Part shown: positions 1 to 6,119 of the stretch, one piece after another
Layout: the number at the start of each line of letters is the position of its first letter
Numbering within the stretch: the first letter of the stretch is position 1
Source of the DNA: Corynebacterium sp.
Lineage (GTDB): Bacteria > Actinomycetota > Actinomycetes > Mycobacteriales > Mycobacteriaceae
DNA length: 10,419 nucleotides
Assembly: GCF_030152825.1 (NCBI RefSeq)
Contig: NZ_JASLIP010000044.1
Span: 1-10,419 of the forward strand
Direction of reading: 5' to 3'
The notes under the pieces: model-generated
What the model was told of the DNA's origin: nothing
The model's input: only the letters and a program-made list of their open reading frames with translations
The model's database searches: none
Position numbers and translations under genes: made by a program

Positions 1-5
1 GCCAT
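1..5 (-). CDS. Start of the next minus-strand gene (only ATG and two more bases visible)
   Basis: An ATG reads on the minus strand at 5 to 3, followed by GC, so the protein would begin Met-Ala. A perfect AGGAGG Shine-Dalgarno lies at 16 to 11 with a five-base spacer (CAAAA). This strong site, the absence of any other gene in the preceding 190 bases and a candidate -10 box upstream make it a convincing gene start, although none of the product can be read. In Corynebacterium glutamicum, as I remember it, the gene after this pyrE/spoU/glycosidase cluster is fda (class II fructose-bisphosphate aldolase). That identity is a guess from gene order only. Confidence 0.6.
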
Positions 6-20
6 TTTTGCCTCCTATGT

Positions 21-36
21 GCCGCTTCGGGGCGGC
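21..36 (-). other. Small leader hairpin upstream of the left-edge gene
   Basis: GCCGC (21 to 25) pairs with GCGGC (32 to 36) around a six-base loop, four bases upstream of the AGGAGG at 11 to 16. It would lie in the 5' untranslated RNA if transcription begins near the -10 box at 72 to 77. It does not include the Shine-Dalgarno, so an effect on translation is only possible, not shown. The rest of 17 to 196 holds no gene that I can recognise. Confidence 0.35.
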
Positions 37-71
37 GTGGGCCACCCGCTCAGCATGGTTTACTCACCTGA

Positions 72-77
72 ATTATG
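72..77 (-). promoter_or_regulatory. Candidate -10 box for the gene at the left edge
   Basis: The minus strand reads GGCATAATTC here. CATAAT differs from the TATAAT consensus at one base and lies about 66 bases before the start codon at 5. No convincing TTGACA-like -35 sits 16 to 18 bases upstream, which is common for corynebacterial promoters. A second, weaker TAGAAT lies about 16 bases further upstream. The placement makes sense because the leader is too long for simple read-through coupling to the hydrolase gene, but no transcription start is known from the sequence. Confidence 0.35.
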
Positions 78-196
78 CCTTCACTTCATTCTACGCGTCG
101 GCAGCCCCGCCGGTCCCCGCCCGTTTGAGGGGGCACGCAGCAAAGTCGCGTGGCAAGGAATCCCCTACGACCAGGGCTTCTCTAGAAGCTGGGGCG

Positions 197-1396
197 CTAG
201 TTACGCTGCTCGTGCTGGGCAGCCTCCAGCGCCGTGATGCTCGCGGCAGCCTCCATCAGCTTCCATCCGGAAAGCTGCACAGAAAGGTCCCGTTCCGCGA
301 TGTCGGAACTAGCCACCGCCCCGGCGATCGTCGCACCAACCAGGCCACCGGAATGCGGCAACGTCGCGTCCCGATCCCACCGCGACGGGAACACCGGCAG
401 ACCGTCCACTTCCAGGCGGTAGCGCCAGGCGGACTCGGCGGAGTGCAGCACGATCCGGCGCGCCTGGGAGAGGGCTTGGCGCGTGCGCGACCCCAGCTCC
501 GGCAGCTTCTCCACCGCGAGCGCGAGGTAGCGGACGAGGATGCCGTTGAACAGGCCGCCGTCGCCGCCAGCGGTGGGCGCGGTGATGACGTAGTTGGAGT
601 TGGCCAGGTGCTCGGAGATCGCGTCGATGAGGCCGCAGGCGCGGTAGACATAGTCCATCCCGGCGTCGGAGACCTCGTCCTCCCCGACGCGGGCCTGCTC
701 GCGCTCGGCGACGGCCAGCTCGACGCAGGCCCCGAGGGCAACGCCCTGGCAGTAGCTGTGGATCGTGGGCTCCGGGACAGGGCCGTTCATGCGCATCCAC
801 AGCCCGTCCATGACCAGGCCGTCCTCGTTGAGCATGTTTTCCCAAATCCAGTCGACCAGCTGACGCGCCAGGTCGAGGCGCCCGGTGCGGGCCGCCATGA
901 TCGCGACCGGCCCGTTGGTGGGGACGTTATAGAAGGTCTCGTTGCTGCGCCACGGCAGCACGCCCGTGAGCGAGTCCACGCCCTCCAGGATGTTCTCCTC
1001 CAGATCCTTGCGGGCGGAGACGCGCTTGACCTTGGTGTACTGCTCCGCACGCCACATGGCCAGCGCGAGCCAGGCCTTGTCGTCGTAGTAGTTATTCCGG
1101 GTCAGCGGTGCGAGGTTACGCAGCCGCATGCCACGCAGCGTGGCCCGCAGTTCACGTTGGCGGGCCTTGGATGGGCGGCGGCGAGTGGCATCCACCTGGC
1201 AGTCAACGTAGTGGGCCTGCCACCAGTAGTGCCAGCGGTAAAAGGCCTTGTCTCGGGCCAGGGGCGGCCAGGCGATCACCGCAAGATTAGTCCGCGGCAC
1301 GCCCCATACTTTCGAGGCGTGGCGGTCCGTGATTGCTTGCTGGGCCAGATCGGCCCGGTGATCCCAACGTTCGTGCACGCCTTTAAGTCTGCCCAA
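197..1396 (-). CDS. GH76-like glycoside hydrolase (predicted alpha-1,6-mannanase family), cytoplasmic
   Basis: The product is 399 aa, about the usual length of a single GH76 catalytic domain. It resembles the actinobacterial GH76 group (endo-alpha-1,6-mannanase type, alpha/alpha-six barrel). Supporting motifs are NNYYDDKAWLALAMWR at 101 to 116, whose paired Asp105-Asp106 matches the catalytic DD of the family; SYCQGVALGA at 214 to 223; and GGDGGLFNGILVRYLA at 277 to 292. Many Trp and Tyr residues line the N-terminal part (WHYWWQAHY, 55 to 63). There is no signal peptide or membrane segment, so the enzyme would act in the cytoplasm, which is odd for a family best known for cell-wall or extracellular mannan. 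The substrate cannot be read from the sequence. The start is uncertain: the listed TTG has no clear Shine-Dalgarno, and a GTG at 1378 is an alternative. It lies 31 bases after the spoU-like gene, so it is probably the last gene of the pyrE operon. Confidence 0.8.
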   Translation of the reverse strand: MGRLKGVHERWDHRADLAQQAITDRHASKVWGVPRTNLAVIAWPPLARDKAFYRWHYWWQAHYVDCQVDATRRRPSKARQRELRATLRGMRLRNLAPLTRNNYYDDKAWLALAMWRAEQYTKVKRVSARKDLEENILEGVDSLTGVLPWRSNETFYNVPTNGPVAIMAARTGRLDLARQLVDWIWENMLNEDGLVMDGLWMRMNGPVPEPTIHSYCQGVALGACVELAVAEREQARVGEDEVSDAGMDYVYRACGLIDAISEHLANSNYVITAPTAGGDGGLFNGILVRYLALAVEKLPELGSRTRQALSQARRIVLHSAESAWRYRLEVDGLPVFPSRWDRDATLPHSGGLVGATIAGAVASSDIAERDLSVQLSGWKLMEAAASITALEAAQHEQRN

Positions 1397-1427
1397 TCCG
1401 GGCGATTTTCGCGAAGTTTTGCAGCTT

Positions 1428-2159
1428 TTACCAGGCCTGGGAGAGGTCCGCGTGCTGCCGGATCCAGGCGTGCATCGCGATCCCCGCCGCCACGCCCGCG
1501 TTGATCGAGCGGGTGGATCCGAATTGCGCGATGGAGACGGTCATCCGCGCCCCACGCTGCGCCTCCTCAGTCACGCCGGGCCCTTCTTGGCCAAACAGCA
1601 GCAGGCAGCGGCGCGGCAGCTCGGCCGTTTCCAGTGGCACGGAGCCGGGAGTGTTGTCCACGGCGACGACCGCCAGGTCCCGCTCCGCCGCATAGTCGAG
1701 TACCTCGGCGACGGTCTTGTGGTGCTCGAGGTGCTGGTAACGGTCGGTGACCATCGCTCCCCGCCGGTTCCAGCGCTTGCGTCCGACGATGTGGACCGTA
1801 TCCACCGCGAAGGCGTTGGCGGTGCGGACGACGGTGCCGATGTTGGCGTCGTTCTCGAAGTTCTCGATGGCGATGTGCAACTCGTGGCGGCGGGAGTCGA
1901 TGTCCGCGACGATGGCGTCCATCTTCCAGTAGCGGTAGGCGTCGACGACGTTTCGGCGGTCACCGTGTGCGAGCAGTTCCGGGTCGAAGTGTTCTTCCGT
2001 GGGCAGCGGCACCCCGGGGTATTCCTGCTCCCAGGGGCCGACGCCGACGCGGGATTCGAACCACTCGGTCGGCCCCTTTCCGGAGTGGCCGTTGGCTTCC
2101 GGCTTCTGGGCCGGCTGATGGCCTGGGTGCGTGATGTCCGGCTTGTCTTCGTGGTTCAC
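1428..2159 (-). CDS. SpoU/TrmH-family (SPOUT) RNA 2'-O-ribose methyltransferase
   Basis: The product is 243 aa and carries the three SpoU motifs in order. Motif 1 is NFENDANIGTVVRTANAF (100 to 117), with the family's Asn and Arg (N106, R112). Motif 2 is LLLFGQEGPG (186 to 195). Motif 3 is IAQFGSTRSINAGVAAGIAM (210 to 229), which builds the trefoil-knot S-adenosylmethionine site. The enzyme should methylate the 2'-OH of a ribose in tRNA or rRNA; the target nucleotide cannot be told from sequence. About 85 N-terminal residues precede the knot domain, and the first 30 are polar and probably disordered. The start chosen is GTG at 2159, which overlaps the stop of the preceding gene as GTGA, implying translational coupling. 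A purine-rich stretch (GAAGAAAGAAAAGA) lies just upstream. The frame stays open further upstream to 2624, but that part only shadows the neighbouring gene. Confidence 0.9.
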   Translation of the reverse strand: MNHEDKPDITHPGHQPAQKPEANGHSGKGPTEWFESRVGVGPWEQEYPGVPLPTEEHFDPELLAHGDRRNVVDAYRYWKMDAIVADIDSRRHELHIAIENFENDANIGTVVRTANAFAVDTVHIVGRKRWNRRGAMVTDRYQHLEHHKTVAEVLDYAAERDLAVVAVDNTPGSVPLETAELPRRCLLLFGQEGPGVTEEAQRGARMTVSIAQFGSTRSINAGVAAGIAMHAWIRQHADLSQAW

Positions 2160-3028
2160 TGCGCGGTCTTTTCTTTCTTCTGACGCAGGGCGCCATTGAT
2201 CCCGTCGACGAGCAGCAGCTGCGCGATGACGTAGGTCGCCATGACCGCGCCGTCGGTGAGCGCGTCGATGATCTTGAGAGCCGTGGGCGCGGTGGGGCGC
2301 TGCGCGTGCTTCAACAGGGTCAGGCGGTTGAGGATCAGGGCGTCGGAGAGCAGGAAGAGCGTTCCGCCGAGGGCGTGGCCATAGTCCTCGGGAGTTGCCT
2401 CTGGGGTGTCGCGAAGGATGGCCGGGTCCTGTGCCAGCACGTTGGTTGCCCCCAGGAGGGAGCCGTAGCCGCCGGCGGCGGGCAGGGCTTGTGGCAGCTT
2501 CCAGCTGGCCAGCCCCAGCCCCGTTGCCAGGACCGGCAGGTGGGCCGCGGCGACCGTTGGGGACGGCCGGGCGCCCCGCTTGGCGAGCAGCCAGATATAG
2601 GCCAGCTGGTTGGCGCTGAACCACGCCGCACCCCGGTTGAGGTTTGCGGCGCGTTCGGTCGGTTCCGGGCTGCGGGACTGGGTATTCATCAGCGTGATAT
2701 CCCCCAGCCAGCCGCCCACAAGACCAGCCAGGACAAGCGCCTGCCTCGCGTTGGGGGTTCGGATATTGCGCCAGGAGCGCGGGTTATCTGCGGTGGCACT
2801 AGGCACGAGGACGGTGCTTGCGAGCAAGGGCATGAGCGTTGGCTTCACGGCTCGCGTGATGCGATCCGAACGCGTGGCCGCGGCAGCGACGGAGACAGCC
2901 CCGGCGGCCAGGTAGGCGATGCGCCCCGGGTGTGGGTGGCGTGCGGCGGTGCGCAGGGCGCGGGTGCCTTCGGCGGCTCGCTCCAGCACGTGGCTCAGGA
3001 TTCGGTTCTGCATCAGGGTGCTGCGCAT
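2156..3028 (-). CDS. YhhN/TMEM86-family membrane protein (putative lysoplasmalogenase)
   Basis: A 290-aa multi-spanning membrane protein with about eight hydrophobic segments from residue 35 to 276. Landmarks of the YhhN (TMEM86) family are visible: KPTLMPLLA (62 to 70), GDITLM (109 to 114, Asp110), FSANQLAYIWLLA (137 to 149), FLLSDALILNR (225 to 235, Asp229) and a terminal TYVIAQLLLV segment (265 to 274). Animal TMEM86B and some bacterial members hydrolyse the vinyl-ether bond of lysoplasmalogens. Most actinobacteria are not known to make plasmalogens, so the actual substrate here is open. It is somewhat longer than typical members (about 210 to 240 aa) because of a 35-residue N-terminal extension and a loop near 80 to 95. 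AAGGAG lies seven bases upstream of the ATG at 3028, supporting this start over Met6. It lies 58 bases after pyrE and overlaps the next gene by four bases. Confidence 0.8.
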   Translation of the reverse strand: MRSTLMQNRILSHVLERAAEGTRALRTAARHPHPGRIAYLAAGAVSVAAAATRSDRITRAVKPTLMPLLASTVLVPSATADNPRSWRNIRTPNARQALVLAGLVGGWLGDITLMNTQSRSPEPTERAANLNRGAAWFSANQLAYIWLLAKRGARPSPTVAAAHLPVLATGLGLASWKLPQALPAAGGYGSLLGATNVLAQDPAILRDTPEATPEDYGHALGGTLFLLSDALILNRLTLLKHAQRPTAPTALKIIDALTDGAVMATYVIAQLLLVDGINGALRQKKEKTAQ

Positions 3029-3086
3029 CGGTGTCTCCTTGTGGGTTCGCGGCGCGGCTATCGCTCCACCGCGTCGGCGGGCAGGC

Positions 3087-3644
3087 CTAGTTCAGGCCGA
3101 GGTCGGCCAGGCCGAGCAGCGGGCGATATTCCAGGCCCTCTGCCTCGATGACGTCGCGGGCACCGGTGTCACGGTCCACAACGGTGGCCACGCCGACGAC
3201 GTTCGCCCCGGCGTCGCGGGCGGCAGCGACGGCGGTGAGTGGGGAGTTGCCGGTGGTCGTGGTGTCTTCGACGATGAGCACGTTCTTGCCGGCGATATCC
3301 GGGCCTTCGATGCGGCGCTGCATGCCGTGCTTCTTGGCTTCCTTGCGGACGACGAAGGAATCGACCCCCTCACCGGCGTGCATGATCGCGGTGGCGACCG
3401 GGTCGGCGCCGAGGGTCAGCCCGCCGACGTTGGTGTACTCCCAGTCGCTGGTCAACTGGCGCAGGAGCTGGCCGATGAGCTTGGAGGCCTCTGCGTGCAG
3501 GGTGGCCCGGCGCAGGTCGACGTAGTAGTCGGCCTCCTTGCCGGAGGAGAGGGTGACTTTACCGTAGACGACGGCGAGCTCCTTGACGAGCTCTGCGAGT
3601 CGTGCAGCGGGGGCGCGGTCGACGGAGGGGGTTTCCTGTGCCAT
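3087..3644 (-). CDS. pyrE: Orotate phosphoribosyltransferase
   Basis: The product is 185 aa, normal for PyrE. It catalyses orotate + PRPP to orotidine 5'-monophosphate + diphosphate, the fifth step of pyrimidine synthesis, in the cytosol as a dimer. Key parts are the SSGKEADYYVDLRRATL substrate segment (33 to 49), GGLTLGADPVATAI (74 to 87), the mobile catalytic loop VRKEAKKHGMQRRIEG (99 to 114) and the PRPP-binding signature VLIVEDTTTTGNS (122 to 134), with the two acidic residues Glu126-Asp127. The ATG at 3644 is preferred because GGAAGGA lies nine bases upstream. An in-frame start 105 bases further up (3749) would begin inside a terminator hairpin and add residues with no resemblance to PyrE. 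It is the first gene of the probable pyrE, yhhN, spoU, GH76 operon. No other pyrimidine gene is in the window. Confidence 0.96.
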   Translation of the reverse strand: MAQETPSVDRAPAARLAELVKELAVVYGKVTLSSGKEADYYVDLRRATLHAEASKLIGQLLRQLTSDWEYTNVGGLTLGADPVATAIMHAGEGVDSFVVRKEAKKHGMQRRIEGPDIAGKNVLIVEDTTTTGNSPLTAVAAARDAGANVVGVATVVDRDTGARDVIEAEGLEYRPLLGLADLGLN

Positions 3645-3653
3645 GGGACGCGT

Positions 3654-3666
3654 TCCTTCCGAAGGA
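3654..3666 (-). promoter_or_regulatory. Perfect palindrome that would hide the pyrE ribosome binding site
   Basis: On the minus strand the leader reads TCCTT CGG AAGGA, with the AAGGA Shine-Dalgarno of pyrE forming the 3' arm of a five-base-pair stem with a three-base loop. Folding would cover the ribosome binding site nine bases before the ATG at 3644. A second TCC just upstream (ACCCTCC) could also pair with it. This could lower pyrE translation or act as a switch. The stem is short, so its effect in the cell is uncertain. Confidence 0.4.
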
Positions 3667-3703
3667 GGGTTGAAAGCTTGTCTGTTCTTTAAGTTACCGG
3701 AGG

Positions 3704-3759
3704 AAAAACAAAACCCACCCAGTGGGCCTCGCGTTGAGCGAGGGCGCATTGGGTGGGTT
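3704..3759 (-). terminator. Rho-independent terminator (minus strand) upstream of pyrE
   Basis: AACCCACCCA (3712 to 3721) and TGGGTGGGTT (3750 to 3759) form a perfect 10-base-pair outer stem. Inside it CCTCGC (3727 to 3732) pairs with GCGAGG (3738 to 3743). On the minus strand the stem runs into TTGTTTTT (3711 to 3704). There is no T-run on the plus-strand side, so the element works for leftward transcription. It probably ends transcription from the transporter remnant and the uncharacterised gene upstream. It lies only 60 bases before the pyrE ATG, so a role as a pyrE leader attenuator cannot be excluded. Confidence 0.8.
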
Positions 3760-3776
3760 GCCTCGTGGAAGGGTCA

Positions 3777-3799
3777 GACCACGCTAGCTTTTCGTGGTC
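3777..3799 (-). other. Seven-base-pair hairpin between the transporter remnant and pyrE
   Basis: GACCACG (3777 to 3783) pairs perfectly with CGTGGTC (3793 to 3799) around a nine-base loop. No T-run follows on either strand, so it is not a clear terminator by itself. It lies 17 bases upstream, in the transcription direction, of the terminator at 3704 to 3759 and may be part of the same 3' untranslated or leader RNA. Confidence 0.4.
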
Positions 3800-3831
3800 G
3801 CACTTCCGTATGAAGCGGAGTCACAGTCTTC

Positions 3832-3873
3832 TTTTAGTCCCGGAGGGGCTTATTTTAGTCCCGCAGAGGCTTG
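3832..3873. repeat. 21-base imperfect tandem duplication at the stop of the transporter remnant
   Basis: The units at 3832 to 3852 and 3853 to 3873 both begin TTTTAGTCCCG and continue with GAGG-GCTT-like sequence, differing at only a few bases. The period is exactly 21 bases. On the minus strand the second unit contains the last codons and TAA stop of the transporter remnant, and the first is a copy lying just beyond the stop. This looks like a local slippage or duplication event in a region no longer under coding constraint. Confidence 0.6.
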
Positions 3874-4431
3874 GCCTCATCTGGTGAGCGTCCCGGAGCG
3901 AGGCCTTCTCGGACGAGTTCGTCTTCGATTGCGTCCTCCGGGTTACCGACATCGCCTGTCTTTTGTTTCTTCCCTAGCCACTTATCGAACAGGCCGTTTT
4001 GGTACATCACCGTTCCGAGAATCATGGCGATACCCTGGAACTGCAGCAGGGACGGGATCTCACCGAACAGCGGCCAAGCGATGATGACCGAGGAGACCGG
4101 GGAGAGCAGCAGGATACCGGCGGGATCTTGTACTTATCAAAGATCGCCGCCAGCATCGGCACGACGATCACCTGCAGGTTCAGCAGGATGGCCGCGATGC
4201 CGGCACCAACGTAGAAGATCGAGTAATTCCAGGCGGTGAAGTCAATACCCAGGAACAGGCCTGCGACGAGGGACATGATGATGCCCGCCTTCGGCAGGGA
4301 GCCCTTGCGCTTAATCTCCCAGAAGCCGAATGGCACGAAATCTTTTTCTGCGTACGCCTTTCGACGATCAAGGCGCAGATAGCACGTGATTACTCGCGCC
4401 CCCGGGGTCTGAAGATAACTGGCTACCTAGG
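3855..4431 (-). pseudogene. Degraded EamA/DMT-family transporter (N-terminal truncation, internal deletion, frameshift)
   Basis: Two pieces of a drug/metabolite transporter of the EamA type remain. The upstream piece runs in one frame from about 4431 to 4122 and includes FVPFGFWEIKRKG, a segment GIIMSLVAGLFLGIDFTAWN and GAGIAAILLNLQVIVVPMLA, ending near FDKYK. At about 4119 to 4125 the reading moves to another frame, where AGILLLSPVSSVIIAWPLFG, then LLQFQGIAMILGTVMYQNG and a charged tail ending EAKPLRD continue to TAA at 3857 to 3855. These match the fourth and the last two membrane helices of a ten-helix EamA protein (about 290 aa), so roughly 140 to 150 residues are missing between them, and the first helices are missing too. 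Without the second frame the product stops at 4022. No working transporter can be made. An assembly error is the only alternative that would rescue it. It lies a few bases after the uncharacterised gene that ends at 4436. Confidence 0.8.
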
Positions 4432-4435
4432 GATG

Positions 4436-6106
4436 CTAACGCCCGTCCGAATGCCCGTCCCTGCCGTCATCCGGCTCGACGATTTCCGCCTCTACCAGCT
4501 CAATCTCCGCCTCAACCGGCTCAATCGGGGACGGCAGTGCATGGCGCGCATCCGGGGCGCGGTGACGGCCACTACGGCGGCGCTGCCCCCGTCGCTCCGC
4601 AGCGGTGGCGGACAGCTCGTCGCTAAAGATTGTGGGCGCCCTCTCAATATCCGCACGAATAACTTGGGGGCGCTGGCCGACCGATGCAGAAATATGGTCG
4701 GGGTCCTCCCCAATAAGGGGGATATTCTCTGAATCCATTCCGAGCAGCGATTCACTGAAATCATCACCCGGGTCCGCCTCACGCCCCCGATCGAAACGGC
4801 TAGGGAATTCCACCGGATTAGCCGGCCGCTCAATATGCGGACGATCAGAAAAAGATGATTCGTCACTTTCTTGCCCGGCATAGACTTCCGAAGCGATCGA
4901 TTCTGAGCTCGGTGGCGCGGCAGCCTGGTCTGCTTCCCCTTCCGCCATAGGCGGGGTGGTGGTCTGCCCCACGGGACGCAGGTAGCCCGGCCGTGCCTTC
5001 TCCTCCCCCGCCGGGCTCTCGTTTTCCTCGCCGCGCTCCCGCCCGGCCGTCTCCTGCAACGTCCCCTCGCCCTGCGGGCGATCAGCAGATCCCGCACCGG
5101 CAGGGCTGAGAGAGACCGCAGTGCCCGGCAGCGCCCGCGTCTGGTCCGCGTTCTCCAGCTCCAGGACCACACTCATCGTGCGTGGCGGAAGAACCATCGC
5201 CGCATGCGCCAGGGAGAGCAGCTCCGGCAGGATCCGCAGCCAGATGCTGAAATCCAGCTTCCGGCTAATGCTCAGGATGACCCAGTCGCCGCCCCAGATC
5301 ACGTCGGAGGCGACCTGGCTCAGCGCTGCGAGGCTATCCTCCACCCGGACATCCAGCATGCGGTCGAGCGCCCGCACGTCGGAGGTATAGGCCGCATAAG
5401 GCGGCTGATCCAGCAGCTCGGAACGGCGCAGCCCCTCCGTCACCCCCTGCTCGCGGGAGTAGTGCACCGTCACCGGGGAGGTGGCCGCCCGGCGCATCGC
5501 CATGAGCGTGCCCTCGCCCAGGTCCGCCACGTGGTACTCGTGCCCCTCCCAGAAGCCACTGACCACGTCCTTGGCCAGGGCCCGAATGGGAGAGACGTTC
5601 ACCGAGTGCAACGCGGCAATCGGCCATTCCTGCGGCAGTTCGAGATCCTCACGAGTGAACTCCGCCCCGTTCGCGGCAGCCCACTGGCGGCGCCGGCGGC
5701 GGATCGAGGCGAACAACCCGCCCTGGGCAGTCGCGGCGGCCACCATGTCTGACCCCTCCTCGGGGGCCTGTGTGGCCTCCGTGGCCAGCTCCGGCGCGTC
5801 CTCTGGCTGGGCTTGCTCCCCCGCCGGGTCCGCGACAGCACCCTCATTCGCACGGTCGGCCGGCTCGTCGGCGACCTCGCTGCCATCGGTCCCCCAAGGA
5901 ACCGTCCCAGCGGTCGACGCAGCGCCGTTCGCGTCGCCGTCGTCGTCGGTGGAGTCGGCGTCCGGGAGGGAAGAAGCGGGAGGAACCGACTGCCTAGCTG
6001 CCGCAGCACCACCGGACTCCCCCTGGGAGTTCGCGTGCTTCAGCAACCACACCGCCACAACGAGCAAAATCAGCCCGATGAGCAGGGCAACAATCGATCC
6101 ACTCAT
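4436..6106 (-). CDS. Uncharacterised membrane-anchored protein with central domain and long disordered flanks
   Basis: The product is 556 aa. Residues 5 to 22 (IVALLIGLILLVVAVWLL) form one membrane helix followed by Lys and His, so the rest should face the cytoplasm. Residues 25 to 128 are rich in Ala, Asp, Glu, Gly and Pro and look disordered. A basic run RRRRR (136 to 140) opens a folded part of about 180 residues (131 to 318): RQWAAANGAEFTREDLELP, DVVSGFWEGHEYHVADL, then SDVRALDRMLDVRVEDSLAA, a WGGDWVILS strand and ELLSLAHAAMVLPP. This layout recalls an unnamed domain common in actinobacterial proteins that begins W-x4-G with a following D-x2-L; that link is from memory and weak. Residues 319 to 556 are again low-complexity and acidic, ending in a near-repeat VEAEIELVEAEIVEP (531 to 545). 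Function is unknown. It stands alone between the gcvH terminator and the transporter remnant. No Shine-Dalgarno is well placed, but the start is supported by the membrane helix directly after it. Confidence 0.8.
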   Translation of the reverse strand: MSGSIVALLIGLILLVVAVWLLKHANSQGESGGAAAARQSVPPASSLPDADSTDDDGDANGAASTAGTVPWGTDGSEVADEPADRANEGAVADPAGEQAQPEDAPELATEATQAPEEGSDMVAAATAQGGLFASIRRRRRQWAAANGAEFTREDLELPQEWPIAALHSVNVSPIRALAKDVVSGFWEGHEYHVADLGEGTLMAMRRAATSPVTVHYSREQGVTEGLRRSELLDQPPYAAYTSDVRALDRMLDVRVEDSLAALSQVASDVIWGGDWVILSISRKLDFSIWLRILPELLSLAHAAMVLPPRTMSVVLELENADQTRALPGTAVSLSPAGAGSADRPQGEGTLQETAGRERGEENESPAGEEKARPGYLRPVGQTTTPPMAEGEADQAAAPPSSESIASEVYAGQESDESSFSDRPHIERPANPVEFPSRFDRGREADPGDDFSESLLGMDSENIPLIGEDPDHISASVGQRPQVIRADIERAPTIFSDELSATAAERRGQRRRSGRHRAPDARHALPSPIEPVEAEIELVEAEIVEPDDGRDGHSDGR

Positions 6107-6113
6107 GTCGTTC

Positions 6114-6119
6114 AGCCTA
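6114..6119 (-). promoter_or_regulatory. Candidate -10 box giving a leaderless mRNA for the uncharacterised gene
   Basis: TAGGCT on the minus strand (6119 to 6114) fits the loose corynebacterial -10 pattern TAnnnT. It ends seven bases before the ATG at 6106, so transcription would start at or next to the start codon. This would explain why no Shine-Dalgarno lies at the usual distance: AGGGGAGG is present but about 20 bases from the ATG. No good -35 is visible. Confidence 0.3.

Noticed and set aside
171..192. Terminator directly after the GH76-like gene (CTTCT/AGAAG with flanking CCAG/CTGG)
   Set aside because: The stem is short and bulged with a two-base loop and no T-run, so it is not a convincing terminator.
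8..1504. A 498-codon plus-strand open frame
   Set aside because: It lies opposite the GH76-like gene, whose protein carries clear family motifs. The plus-strand translation is Arg/Gly/Pro/Val-rich without recognisable domains, which is typical of the antisense of high-GC genes.
2160..2624. Upstream extension of the SpoU-like protein to 398 aa
   Set aside because: The added part reads through the yhhN-like coding region in another frame and is Arg/Pro-rich. The GTG at 2159 overlapping the upstream stop is the natural start.
1419..3151. Plus-strand open frames opposite spoU, yhhN and the end of pyrE
   Set aside because: They are antisense shadows of genes with firm family signatures, and none has a credible ribosome binding site or domain.
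3645..3749. A longer PyrE starting at 3749
   Set aside because: It would begin within the terminator hairpin. The extra 35 residues have no PyrE likeness, and the ATG at 3644 has a good Shine-Dalgarno.
4700..5000. A phosphothreonine/FHA-type switch in the TTTPP stretch (residues 382 to 386) of the uncharacterised protein
   Set aside because: A few threonines in a disordered tail are not enough evidence; no kinase or FHA gene is nearby.
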